Positions 44,475 through 56,299 of a stretch of DNA of 64,000 nt are shown piece by piece (position 1 is the stretch's first letter; the number at the start of each line of letters is the position of its first letter). Made by a program: the position numbers and the translations under genes. The stretch is taken from NCBI RefSeq assembly GCF_001659605.2, contig NC_035178.2, positions 11,602,062 to 11,666,061 on the forward strand, given 5' to 3'. Source of the stretch: Manihot esculenta. Lineage: Eukaryota; Streptophyta; Magnoliopsida; Malpighiales; Euphorbiaceae. A model generated the notes under the pieces. That model saw only the letters and a list, made by a program, of their open reading frames with translations. It was not told the DNA's origin and searched no databases.

Positions 44475-46643
44475 TGTCACACCCATTCTCTAATCTGTAG
44501 AGATGGATATGACTGGAAAAACTGACAGAGCTTTCCCTAATATTTATACATATAAAACACCTTTAACCTGCTATGATTTCAAAACATTAAGCATAAAAGA
44601 GAAAAACTGATAGTTGGACCTGTCAATTCATAAAATATTTACAATCAACAAAACACCTTTTCCACTGGGCTATACAATCTATACATGATCTATCAAAATT
44701 ATAAAAGAAAAGACAAAAGGCTTAGGATTGATCCGACCTCCTCTAGACTCTGAGTGGACGATGTGGAAGGAATGACAAACAAGGTGCATTAGTTAACCCG
44801 AAAGGCATAACGAGAAACTCATAATGCCCGTAACGAGTTCTAAAGGCTGTCTTAGGTATTTTAGACTCTTTAATCTTCAATTGATGATAACTAGACCGCA
44901 AATCAATCTTAGAGAATACTTTAGCACCTTGGAGCTGATAAAAAAGATCATCAATGCGGGGTAAAAGGATACTTATTTCGCATTGTGACTCGATCTGTAG
45001 TCAATACATAACCTTAAGGAACCATCCTTCTTCTTCATAAATAGCACAGGGGATCCCCAAGGTGAAACACTGGGTCTTATGAAACCTTTATCAAGTAGCT
45101 CCTGCAATTGTGCTTTTAACTCCTTCAATTCTGCTGGGGCCATTCTGTATGGTGCCATAGAAATAGGAGCTGTACCTGGATTTAAATCAATAGAGAATTC
45201 AATCTCTCTATCTGGAGGCAACCCAGGAAGCTCTTCAGGAAATACATCAGGGAACTCGTTTACTACTAGTATATCCTCCAATTTAGGTCCTTCTAGGTTA
45301 CTATCCACCACATAGGCTAAATACGCTTGACAACCCTTCCGAAGCATCTTCTTAGTAGTCATGGCAGAAATCACATAAAAAGGAAGTAAACGCCTCTCCC
45401 CAAAGAAAGTGAACTTGGATCCTTCTGGACTATTAAATACCACTGATTTCTCAAAGCAATCTATTGTGGCATGATGACGGGATAACCAGTCCATACCTAA
45501 GATGACATCCAAATCTTGTAGACACAAAGGAATCAAATCCACTAACCACTCATGGTCGCCCAACTTAACAACACAATCCCTATACACATGTTCACATACT
45601 ACAGAATCCCCAACTGGAGTACTCACAGCTAATCCACAGTCTAAAAGTTTTAATTCTCTATCAGCCTTGCCCTGAAACAACCCATGTATATTATCTACCT
45701 TATCTGGATCAGTCAACTTCATTAATTCAAATACTTTTACCACTTTCTTTAACCATTTATCTGCAACGTCAGCATTAGAGGAACCCTCAAAATCATAAGC
45801 TCCCAAACGTCTAGCACGATCCACTATCTCCCACGGATCTCTAGGTTTGGTTGTAACAGCTGCTGTAACTACTTATGCCACAAAAGCACCCAGGTCGGCA
45901 TTTATCTGAAAAGGATGGGCCGGTGCTACAGGTGGAACAAAAGGTGGAGCTGCAGGTGCTGAAGGAAATGATGGTGCAGTCGGATATGTTCTTGATTCAA
46001 CATCATGAGAAACAGAATCTCCATGTCCTTCTCCGCTCTCGGGTAAAACATGATCTGCCACCCCTTCAAGAGATGGAGGTATAACTGTAGGATCCCTATG
46101 AGGTCGACCAATATCAGCTAATTTAGCTGTACGAACACCACGGCCCCGACTTCTATTACCTACTCTGGGCGGCATTGTCCTACAAACGAAAAAAAATACG
46201 AAAAGAATTATCAGAATATAATAAATATAAAACCCCATTGATTGGATCTAACTAAAACATAACTCATTTTTATCCTCAAATCACAAAAATTACTATTAAA
46301 AGGTAAAGAAAATAAATTATATCGTAAAAATTGAATAAAAGGGATAAAACTCATTTACCCAAATTTTGGAGCCTCTGGAAGAAATTATTGAAATTTTTTA
46401 AACAGAATATAGGTTTAATCAGGATCTAGCTGAAGGATTTTAGAAGTTTATGGGTTGGTTGTGTTGAGAATGAGAAGATTTGGATTTAAAGAAAAGGAAA
46501 TTTTTTTTTTTTTTTAAACTAACAGAGCTCTGTTTCTGGTGGAGGAAGACGGTGGCCGCGGTTTCGGGATCCTTCCCGAAACCAAAGCTTTTAATTGTTT
46601 TTTTTTTTTTTTTTTTTTTAAAGGCCTGGGCCTGGGCCTGGTA
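44475..46643 (-). mobile_element. Rearranged gypsy-derived insertion in the LINE
   Basis: Flanked by AAGAGC (44469-44474 and 46643-46648; at least AGAGC is duplicated). Removing it restores the LINE translation FKMALLARK. The left end TGTCACACCC is the reverse of a typical LTR end (GGGTGTGACA). The right end (...CCTGGTA after a repeated GGGCCT unit and a 23-base T-run at about 46597-46619) is not an obvious LTR end, and I see no second LTR. It contains a gypsy gag-RT remnant. How it was made is unclear. Confidence 0.72.
44760..46175 (-). pseudogene. Gypsy gag-protease-RT remnant with internal deletion
   Basis: Start MPPRVGNRSRGRGVRTAK at 46175, a gag-type N-terminus, with an in-frame stop near 45873. 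Gag continues ([20 protein letters not shown]) to about residue [13 protein letters not shown], then jumps into the end of protease ([20 protein letters not shown]) and the start of RT ([15 protein letters not shown]). A frameshift near 44973, then [13 protein letters not shown] and MPFGLTNAP before the coding match stops at about 44780. The gag core, knuckle, protease active site and catalytic RT motif are missing. Confidence 0.85.
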
Positions 46644-48790
46644 AGAGCCATCTTGAAATCATCAAGATTCTTAAAGCCTAGTCCTCCTTTGCTCTTAAGA
46701 TCGTAAAAAGAGTTCCACGATGCCCGATAAATCTTATGCTCATCCTTCTTTTGTCCCGCTAAAAGTTAAAAATCATAGAATTAATAGCTTGGCAAATACT
46801 GCTGGGGATTTTGAACACTGATATTACGTAGACTGGAATAGTAGTTAACACGGCTTTGATTAACACCTCTCTCCCACCTTTGAAGAGCATTTGCTCCTTC
46901 CATCCCATAGTTTTATTAAGGATCCAATACTTAATGAAAGAAAATATTTGTGTTTTGGATTTGGGAATATCTGTTGGGAGTCCCAAAAATTTATTAGGCG
47001 CATCCATTTTTGCAATGTGGAGGTGGGAAGCAATTATATTCCTCAGGTCTTGAGGCGTATTGACATTGAAGATCATGCTGGATTTCTAGACAATAATCTT
47101 TTGGCCGCTGGCAACTCCATAGTTCCTCAGGATTTGGCTAATTTTCTATGTCTCATCCATGGATGCTTTTGTGTGGAGGATAGAATCTTCTATAAAAAAA
47201 TAGGTGCGACACATTAGGCCCATGACGAGAAATATGGATGTCCTGCAAGTTAGAATGCTTAATATAGTTGGATAAACCCTCAACACAAAAAAGGAAAAGG
47301 AAGGGGGGATAGAGGGTCTCCCAAGCATGGCCCCCTCGATGGGGTAATATGACCAAAGCGATGATTATTCATTTGGACAGATTATGAAACTGTAGTCACA
47401 CAATCCATAACCCAGCCAATCTACCTATCATGAAAACGAAAGCAAGACAACATGTGATGAAGGTTAGGCCATTCCACATACTCATATGCCTTACTCGCAT
47501 CCAATTTGAGAGCCATAGCAAAGTTCTTTTTCTCTTTTTCGCTGCTTGAAAGAGTGCATTATTTCATGGTTCATAATGATATTATCGGAAATGAGGAGGC
47601 CCATCCTAAATGCACTCTACTCGTGATCAATAAGCAAATTCATAAAAGGCTTCAATCTTAAGGTGTGGAGTTTAGAAATAATTTTATACGTTACATTGCA
47701 TAACCCAATCGGCCTCTGGTCCCTCATGGATTTAACTTGCTTGACTTTAGGGATGAGAGAGATGATTGTATGATTATTCTTTTTTACCATTTCCCCTCAC
47801 ATAAAGAAACTCTGAACAACATTGCAAATATCATCGGAAACGACATACCAATATTTTTGGAAGAAAAAACCTGTTAGGTCGTTTTCTCCTAGAGCCTTAT
47901 TGGGATCTATAGAGAAGGTGGTAGGGCGTATTCCTATCACCCGACTGGAGCCATTTAATGCGAGATTTTTGGGCCCAATATTATTCCTCTCTCCTGTATT
48001 CTCGTGCTAAGTCTTCAGGAGGTTTAATAACATTCGAGTCCCCTATTGCCATATCATCCTTAGCCTTCTTGAGCTGGTTGTTAAGGAGAGAGAGGCGAGC
48101 TTTAGAATTTGTATGATTCTGCTTATTCCAGTGTACAAGCATATATCAACCCTTTTTGAGCAAACTAAAGAAAGAACCAAGAATTGGATGCCAAGCCTCT
48201 ATCAAGTCTTTCTCTAATGTTATAGTAACCATTTCGGCAGTTATTCCATGTTATAATATGGCCTTTGAAGCTCATGTCGCTAAGAAGGAGATTATTTATG
48301 AAGTCACGAAAGAGGTAAGCCTTCGAGCAAAGACGGGAATTAACTGCCCATTTCTCATTACTCTGAAGCACCGCGTTAAAATCACCTGCAATGAACAAGT
48401 CGTGAAATCGTTTACAATAATTCAAGAGAAAACCAAATTGAGAAGACATAATAGAGAAATCGCTAGCAATATACACCAAAACAAGATGCCATTTCATATT
48501 GATATTGTGCTCCTCAAAAATAGCATGGATAAAAAAGTCTGAAAGCTTAAGAACAGAAACAGTACAATCATATCTTCAAGCTAAAGCAAGACCACCCGCA
48601 CGACAATGGGGATCGACCAAAACCAAATGAAAAAAACCAGATTTATTTGAGATGTTCTTGACCATGCCACTTTCGTTCTTAGTTTGCATGAGGAAGAGCA
48701 GGTTAGGGGAATAGGAGTGGCACATCCCTTTCAAGTGTTGAACTACAGGGGGTTCCTTACACCCTGGCAATTCCAAATAAAGAGCTTCAT
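46644..48790 (-). pseudogene. LINE ORF2 5' part: endonuclease and reverse transcriptase
   Basis: Start MKLFIWNCQGVRNPL at 48790, the usual ORF2 opening. Endonuclease motifs: LLFLMQTKNES near 48690, FIAGDFNAVLQSNEK near 48370, GHIITWNN near 48250. RT and post-RT motifs: FLFCVEGLSNYIKHSN near 47290, FLGLPTDIPKSKTQIFSFIK near 46980, MGWKEQMLFKGGREVLIKAV near 46900, GGLGFKNLDDFKMAL near 46690. Multiple stops and frameshifts. Confidence 0.85.
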
Positions 48791-49059
48791 TGGTTCTGGT
48801 GGGGCTACTCTCGGCTGGCCTCCCCTACCGTATCAGTGGCATTATTCTCCATACATAATTTCTTGACCAGCTTGTTCACCACTCTGCTCCTGCCTAGCTC
48901 GTTTTTCTGGATATGAGCCAATATGTTTTTGAGCTTGAGAAGCTAATTAACGATTCATCTTTTGCAATTTCATATATAATGACACTTGACTCTACGGTTC
49001 CCAAAGCTTTGGAGCACGCCATTCTTCTCTAAGTTCTTGCTTTGATGAAAGAAGGATCA

Positions 49060-49990
49060 CAATTGTCTGCAACATCTCTCCTAGTTTTCAGTGGGTTAGA
49101 GTTAATGGGTTTTGAAATATTTCAGAAGCCAAAAAAATAAGGTTATCCCATAAAAGGAAATGATGCATGCAAAAGGAAATGATTTGAATCATCTCTTCTA
49201 CTCGTTCCTCTAATGTCCACAAAGGGTAAAGGTTATTTTTGCAGGGTCCATACTTTGGCTTCACATCTGTAGAATCACCCATCCCTATGTTTTTATTTGG
49301 TAGGCTGCAGCTCTTACTAATGTGTCCCATCATACCATAATTATAGCAGAGGTCAGGGTAGTTTCTCGAAGTTGAAACGCACCCAATGAGAACTACCATA
49401 TGATTTAGTGTTGTGAAACCCAGTTGGAAAAGGCTTGTTGATTGGCAACAGGACTTTAATTCTCAAGTAATGGGGATAGCCTACAATACCATCTTAGGTG
49501 AGGTCTAGATCTTGGAATTTTCCTAGGAAGTCACAGATGAGTTGTGCATTCTACTAGTTAAATTGAATAGCAGGTAATTCATGTACCTGCACCCAAAAAG
49601 GGGATTCCTTAAAATTTAATTCATCAAAAGCAAGCTCAAGTGGCCATTCTCGAAGTGACAAATGTTGATTTTGAATGTTCCACATTCTGTTTTGTAGGAT
49701 GGAATTTGCATCGACACGATGACCGAAGGAGAAAATAAAAGTGTTTTTTCCTTTGGCCAGAACAGAGAAGGGCTCCCTTGTTTTTCAAGATTTAACCAAC
49801 ACCACTTTAACTGTGTTTTGGCTAACGGACTTTGTAGAGATAATTTGTCCCACAAGGATGTGATCTTGTTTGTCTTTCTCGTGAAGGTTTCCAGTACTTA
49901 AGCAAAGGGACGGTTCCCTACAGTTGAGACTTTGAGCTTGTGTGGCTAGGTAGTTAACGGACTCTTGAATCTCAGAGTTGGCAACATCAT
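49060..49990 (-). pseudogene. LINE ORF1 (DUF4283-like with CCHC knuckle)
   Basis: Begins around MMLPTLRFKSP (49990). The middle shows WDKLSLQSPLAKTQLKWCWL (DUF4283-like). The C-terminal part has RNYPDLCYNYGMMGHISKSC, a CCHC zinc knuckle of the plant LINE ORF1 type, followed by KYGPCKNN, where YGPWLRA is usual. Frameshifts and stops break it. Confidence 0.75.
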
Positions 49991-50080
49991 GGAGGGGAAA
50001 GAAAAAGGAGAGGAGGATGCTTAGTAAGGAAGAGCAAGTAGAAGAAAAAACCAGTGACCAATAAGACCACGTCTTACACC

Positions 50081-51814
50081 CAACGAGAAAGAAAAACTCC
50101 TAAAAGCAGAAGGGCATTATTTATATTCTATCCTCTTAATTATAATCAAAACTGGACAAAAATTATTGAACGAAAAGAGTATATTTTTACCATTTAATAT
50201 TCAAAAAGTGTTTTATAAATGTGAATTTATGAAAATATTTGGATTTTTTACTAAATAGATAAAAAAAATTTATGATATAAACATAAATTCATAAAAAAAT
50301 TTGAAGTATTTTATTAAATAAATTAAAAATATAAATTAAATAATAATAATAATAATATCAAGTAAGATAACATATGATAGATCTCAGACTTTGATCAAAA
50401 TTGAATTTAGCTTACAATTGTGATAAAATATTTTTCCTTATCCAAAATTGAAATTCTATAGCGTGAATTGGTTAAAATATTTTAATTATTTGAATTAATA
50501 GGTCAAAATTAAATTATTTAATATTTGAGTTTTGTATATAAATGTAAATTGATGATTCCCCTATCAAAATATATATAGCTTTAATAACATGTGAAATAAC
50601 TATAATGCCTTTAATTAAATTGAAAAATTCCTAAAACTGCCCCATTCTCCCCCTCATCTCTTACCATTCATCAAACACAGACTTCATCACCATCCTTCAC
50701 TCCAAGAGCAATCATCATGAAGCTAGAGGAACTACTTCTACATATTCCCATATACGTGTTACCTTACTCATAAAAAATAGACCCTATTATTTATAATTAA
50801 AAAATTAATGTTTTGTGAATAAAGTATAAATACATATTATTCAGTTCATCATAAACTGAAAAGATAATAAAATAGATTTATATTAAATTTGAATTAAATT
50901 TAACTCACCAAAAAAAATTTTAGCAGGAAAAGTGTCTAAAACCCTTTTTAGAGTACATTGCTCTATCCTTTTAGAGTACATTGCTCTGTCTCAAACCGAT
51001 GTTGAATTAATAATGGATTTATTTATTGTCAGTTTTCATATCAATAATAAATTTAGTAATATGTTTAATTTGTTATTAAATACATTATTAATTTAGTAAT
51101 GAATTTTAAAATTTATCATTAAAATTTTAATTTAATAATGGATTATGAAATTCATTGCTATGGTGTAGAAAATACAATTATTTGTAAATTTAGTAATAAT
51201 TTTTAAAATCAGTTACCAAATTAGTAATGGAGTGCTATTTGTTATTAAATTTAATAATAAAATTTAAAATTCATTATTAATTTATTATTAATTTGTTACT
51301 ATTTCGAGTAGTTTTATTATTCTTTGACTATTTTTTTAATCTAAATATTAAGTAATTGAATTTCTTAACTCTATTATTTTTGTTCTAATTAAGTTGAAAT
51401 TTCTAGATTATTTTATAGAAAAATTGACAATGAGATAAATTAAATTTTCAAATAAATACATTGGTGAAATTAAACTATAGTCTTTTTATTTTCTTTATCT
51501 TGTGTATGTGGGAGTACAAATATATATAGTTAAAAATATTATTGTAAAAAAATAAAAATATATATAATTTTATATTGAGCTAAATCTATTTAAATACTAT
51601 AGCAATCTAATTTGACTCGATTAACTTTATTTTTTTTTATTTGTAAAATCACAATAAAAGTAAAAATAATAAACTATTTATAGAAAATTTAGTAATTAAT
51701 ACAAAAGTAATAGAAAACAAGTGTTACATTTTTTTCTAATAGAAAAATAATACAAGCATAGATAATTAAAAATTTATATTCGCCTAACCTAACTTAATTT
51801 GATAGATAAAGAGA
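50081..51814. other. AT-rich spacer
   Basis: No gene seen. Contains one repeat-rich stretch, listed separately. Confidence 0.4.
50990..51330. repeat. Short inverted/direct repeats, possible DNA-transposon subterminal array
   Basis: Many imperfect copies of TTAGTAATGRATTTTAAAA and its reverse complement, alternating orientation over about 340 bp. Subterminal arrays of this kind occur in plant CACTA-type transposons and derived MITEs, but no CACTA terminus was identified. Confidence 0.35.
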
Positions 51815-52348
51815 TGTAACTCACTTGGTAAATTTAGACTTGAATTTTTATTTTCTCAATCTCCTAAATAAATAAGAATTGTATATTTTTGCCTATAAAG
51901 AGATGGCAGCCACTCCGACGTTTAAGTCAGTAAACTGGAGAATAGAGCGAATATAGAATTCAAGGATAGTTATATAAGAATTGTATATTTTTGCCTCTGT
52001 GATCGTTCGCTTTTATATTATAAGAAGATAGAGTTAAATATAGCATCTCCTGAAAATCCGCTGATGATGTGGTCGACTGTTTGATAAGGGATCTCATCAG
52101 CTAACCGGTCGGTGATCCCGCAATTACTGGTGCAATGGGGATGCTAGACTGTGCCTACTAATAGTAACTTTATGCTAAAACTCAACCTATTCAGAGAAGG
52201 GTGAGCCTTAATGATGAACTGGGTGTTACGATGTCTGAGTCTTTCTTTCTTTTGGGTGGGACTACATTCTAGGTTATCAGACCCTTGCTATGTGGCCTTA
52301 TTTTGTGGTGACAGCTCATGGCTTACTTTGGGCCATCGTTGTGTAACA
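51815..52348 (-). repeat. Tat element A 3' LTR
   Basis: Begins TGTAACTC and ends ...GTGTAACA on the plus strand, matching 61641-62158. Minus-strand TATA-like box near 52012. The right boundary is uncertain, because the relic at 29103 stays similar for another 180 bp. Confidence 0.6.
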
Positions 52349-52528
52349 TCAGAGGTCTATCTGCTAGTCTTCGATTCTTCATATTCAAAAGTGGCAGTTG
52401 CTCTTACGATCTATGGCATGTGGCTTGTTGAGATTGGGCTTTCCATGCTCACGTCACTTTGCCTACCTAGCTCTTCAATGATGGCTGTCCTGTTTCTCGA
52501 GCCGCATTTAAAGCTTGCCGTCAAAACC

Positions 52529-52538
52529 TTTTTATAAG
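52529..52538 (+). promoter_or_regulatory. TATA box for the antisense ORF of Tat A
   Basis: CTTTTTATAAGAACC region, about 140 bp before the ORF ATG at 52674. The relic at 29103-29825 has a TATA-like box at the matching place. Confidence 0.45.
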
Positions 52539-52673
52539 AACCCTTCTTCTTCTCCAAATATCACTTTTGCTTATAACTGTAATCTTTGCTTCTAGAAAGA
52601 CTCGGTCGCTCCTTCTTTCTCATTTATACTCCCTTGCTTTCATGGTAATTTCTGTTTTCTTTTTCCTTTTAAG

Positions 52674-54578
52674 ATGAATATGAATACTTTCTCTTCTTCT
52701 TTTACTCCCGATGAAAGTTTCACTTCAAGCTCCTCCTCCGACGACCCCATCTGAGCCCCAGCTTCTATCATTCCATTCAGAGCGGTTCAAGAAAGTGAAG
52801 GTAGCCTGATTAGTGACATCACATCCATCCTATCAGAGCAAGATGTAGATCGACTTCATGATAAATACCAAATTTTCTGAGAAACCTTCTGTGTTTTTGC
52901 TCTGTCCTCGAGCGTTCACATAGATTACTAGATCCCTACGGAGAATACCATCATAGTTTATGAAGAGCAGCTGAAGGTGGGTCTTCGATTCCCTATGGAC
53001 CCTTTTTTGCTGAGGTCCGGTTCCATAAACTTTCGATCACCAGCTGCATCCCAACAACTGGAGAATCCTGGTGGGCTTCCAGTTTTTTTATTCTAATAAC
53101 AACATCGAACTGAGCGTGGCCTTCTTCTCTCAGTTGTATCAGTTGGACACCCAAAGAAATGAGGAGTTCTGATTTTTCAGCGGGAGGAAATGCCAGACGA
53201 TGTTTGACCGAATACCTTTTTCATTAAAGCGATGGAAGAACAAGTTTTTTATCCTCCATCATCGGACTTTCGGGGCTTTTGGATCCTTCCAAACGAGTTG
53301 AAACATATAGGTGGAGTTGAGGAAGGACGGAGTCCAGCTATGGTGGGATTAAGATGAGGCTTTATACTTTCTCTTAATGATAGCTAAGTCCCCATATAAA
53401 ATGAACATCACCAAGGTGGTGAGAAATGTCATCTTATCTTGGCAAAGCCTTTTTCAAGTGAACCAGCCTCGGGTTTCTCACCCGCCCAGTTTTTCCCGTC
53501 TTGGGGAAAGAACCTCTTTAGCAAGTGAGCAGGGTATTTTTCTTTCCATCTTTTCTTGTACTTCTGACTACCTTACTCACTTTTTTTCTGTGCAGATATG
53601 GCTGGAAAGAACAAGTTTGTTGAGGTGGCCCACGCTGCCCGCAATGACAAAGTTGTTGCTGAGGCAACCGATCCCCTTTCCAAGCGTCCTTGCCGAGCGA
53701 AAGAAGTAATCATGCTTCCTCCTCCTCCTCCCCCACCTTCAATAGAAGATTCAGCTCATTCATGGCCCGAGTCTTCTACAATGGGTGCCTTTGCAGCAGG
53801 TCCCTACTTTTGAACCTTCTGCATCAATCTTCGTCCCTGTTGAGCCTACTCCTATAATGTGAGGGTCGATTCCTCGTGGCCTCGCAACATTCAACATTTG
53901 GCACTAGCGCTAACCTAGATGAACCCTCTTCTTGACGAGCCCAACCTGGCCATCCTAATAACAAAAAATGCTCTGAGGCTTGGGGACTGTCATCGCCTGA
54001 ACGAGGTCAAGGCGAACAAGCTTTTTGACAATGTCATGCATTCTTTCCTAGAGAGTGCCCTCTGTGCCTATATGGCCAAGCAGTGTAATAAGGTCCTGAG
54101 GCGGGAGTTTAACGCCTAAGAAACGAATAGAAAACTCCTAGCGGAAGAATGCTCGAGGTTGAAAACTCAACTTTATGAAGTGGAAGGCACAATGAAAGAG
54201 ACTCTAGAGTCAATAGACAAATGCCAGGCAGACCGAGGTGAGGCCAACGCTTCTAAACTTGCCCTTGAGAATCGAACTAAGAGTGTTGAGGATCAAGTGG
54301 CCATGCTTCAGCGCTAAGTCGAGAAGCTGCAGTCTCAGGTTAAGGAGAATCGGGCTGCCTCCGACAGAATTACTAAATTAGAGGTCGAGCTTCAAGAGAC
54401 GGTATCCCGGGGAGGAGAGATGTTCATCAAGGGCCAATACTTAGTCAAGAAGGAGTTAGTGAAGTGGTTTCTTTCTGAGGACTTTGCTTGGATAGATGAC
54501 ATCCTTCAAGAGGAGGAGGAAGGCGAGGACGAGCAAGAGGAGCAGAGGATTGATGATATCGATCGAGTCCCTGTATAA
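52674..54578 (+). pseudogene. Antisense extra ORF of Tat A (putative gypsy-type transposon/Transposase_28-like), broken
   Basis: Conceptual translation: Ser-rich start (MNMNTFSSSFTPDESF), then a domain with VYEEQLKVGLRFPMDPFFAE, which I recognise as the PF04195-type 'putative gypsy type transposon' motif. A likely intron follows (about 53525-53596, ending TTTCTGTGCAG), then MAGKNKFVEVAHAARN with a poly-Pro stretch. A long coiled-coil part is next (LAEECSRLKTQLYEVEGTMK..., 54130-54400), and an acidic C-terminus (DILQEEEEGEDEQEEQ) ends at 54578. Stops near 52753 and several later positions make it a pseudogene. Function in retroelements is unknown. Confidence 0.65.
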
Positions 54579-54894
54579 AATGTAATAGATGTAGGGAATG
54601 TTGATGTAATAGAGACTTCTGAAGTCATCCCTCCTTTGTAATGTTCTGAGTTTTTAATGAAAAACATTTTTTCTCATATCTTTATTATCTTTGAGTGCTT
54701 GTATGATTGGTACTCGTCTATAACCCTCTTCCATTTATTGCCAAGCTAGACTTGAATAATTGATAAAAAAAAAATGTTAAGGGGTCAACACTGATCATAG
54801 CACCCGGTCATTGGTCTAACTGCTGGCCATAAAATAACTCACCCTTTTTATCAAATGGGATTGACACCTGGACATGTGGCTTGACAGATACCCC

Positions 54895-56099
54895 CTTACA
54901 TCCTGAGCATGAAATGACTTGGATAAATTTCTATATGCGACTAACACCCAGTCGTTGAGCCTGGCAAATATCTGTCTTGTGGCTTGGGTATCAAATGCCT
55001 TAGAAACTTTTATATAGGACTATCATTCGATCGTTGAGTTTGGCGGATACCTGCCTTGTGGCTTGGGTGTCAAATGCCTTAGAAACTTTTACATGGGACT
55101 CACACTCAGTCTTCTAGTCTGGTGAAACCCGCCTTGTGGCCTGGCATGAATGCCTTTTTTAGTGGGAACATGCCTGGTCTTCTGGCCTAGCGAAACTCGC
55201 ATTTGTGGCCTCGCATGAATGCCTTGATTAGTGGGACTAACACCCGATCTTCTGGTCAGGCGGAATGAATGCCTTGATTGATGGGACCAACACCCAGTCT
55301 TCTGGCTTAGCGAAACTCACCTTGTGGCCTTGCATGAATGCCTTGATTAGTGGGACCAACATTCGGTCTTTTGGCCTGGAAAAACTCGTCTTGTGGCTTA
55401 GCATGAATGCCTTGATTAGTGGGACCAACGCTCAGTCTTTTGGCCTAGCAGAACCCGCCTTGTGGCGTGGTGTAAATGCCTTTTTTAGTGGGACCAAAGC
55501 CCGATCCTTTAGCTTGGCGGAACCCATTTTGTGGCTTGGCATGAATGCATTGATTAGTGGGACTAATACTCGATCTTCTGGCTTACAAAACCCACCTTGT
55601 AGCCTGGCATGAATGCCTTGATTGATGGGACCAATGTCCAATCTTTTAGCCTGTTGGAACTTGCCTTATGGCATTGCATAAATTCCTTGATTGGTGAGAC
55701 CAACACCTGGTATTTTGGCCTGGCAGAACCCACCTTGTGGCCTGGCATGAATGCCTTAATTAGTGGGATCAACGCCCAGTTTTCTAGCCTGGCGAAACCC
55801 GCCTTGTGGCCTAGTATGAATGCATTGACTAGTAGGACTAACACCCGATCTTCTGGCCTAGTGGAATCCGCCTTGTGACTTGGCATGAATGCCTTGATTA
55901 GTGGGACCAATGGCCGGTCTTTTAGCCTGGCAGAATCCGCCTTGTGGCCTGGCATAAATGCATTGATTGGTGGGACCAACGATCGATCTTCTAGCCTGGC
56001 AGAACTTGCCTTGTGGCCGATCATGAATGCTTTGATTTGTGGGACCAAAGCTCGATCTTCTGGCCTGGGAAACCCGCCTTGTGACCTTCTATGAATACT
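54895..56099. repeat. 69-bp minisatellite (about 17 copies)
   Basis: ATGAATGCCTTGATTAGTGG-type units at 55265, 55334, 55403, 55472, 55541, 55609, 55678, 55747, 55816, 55885, 55954, 56023 and 56091: period 69 with two 68-bp steps. More diverged copies run left to about 54895, with a 50-bp short unit at 55215-55265. Because 69 = 23 codons, long frames stay open on both strands (up to 196 codons on the minus strand). One and a half copies lie at 59385-59480 in element B, so the repeat belongs to the element family. Confidence 0.85.
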
Positions 56100-56299
56100 C
56101 CTTAATATTTTTTGAAGAAGGCAACCCCATCGTTCGTTCTCACTGAAGAACACAACATATGAAAAAATACCTCGCTAACTGTTATTAATAAAACTTTCTC
56201 AGGTTATAAATATTCCATGACTCGGCTATCTAATTTGGTCAGCTTATAAGACCCTAGGCGAATAACCTTTGAGACCCTAAATAGTTTTTCAGTTTTCTC

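Larger units (their letters stand above)
39700..50080 (-). mobile_element. Old L1-type LINE split by two later insertions
   Basis: Minus-strand non-LTR retrotransposon with, from right to left, ORF1 (nucleic-acid-binding, CCHC), ORF2 endonuclease, reverse transcriptase, zf-RVT zinc-binding region and RNase H. About 5 kb once the insertions at about 40677-43889 and 44475-46643 are removed, the normal size for a plant L1. At both breaks the ORF2 frame continues across the joined flanks. Many stops and frameshifts, so dead. End positions are approximate; no clear target duplication was found. Confidence 0.85.

Noticed and set aside
46597..46619. LINE poly(A) tail
   Set aside because: The T-run lies inside the gypsy-derived insert, and the LINE ORF continues on the far side at 44474, so it is not the LINE 3' end.
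55563..56153. 196-codon open frame on the minus strand
   Set aside because: It is made of 23-residue repeats translated from the 69-bp minisatellite; open frames occur on the other strand too. No start context or conserved domain.
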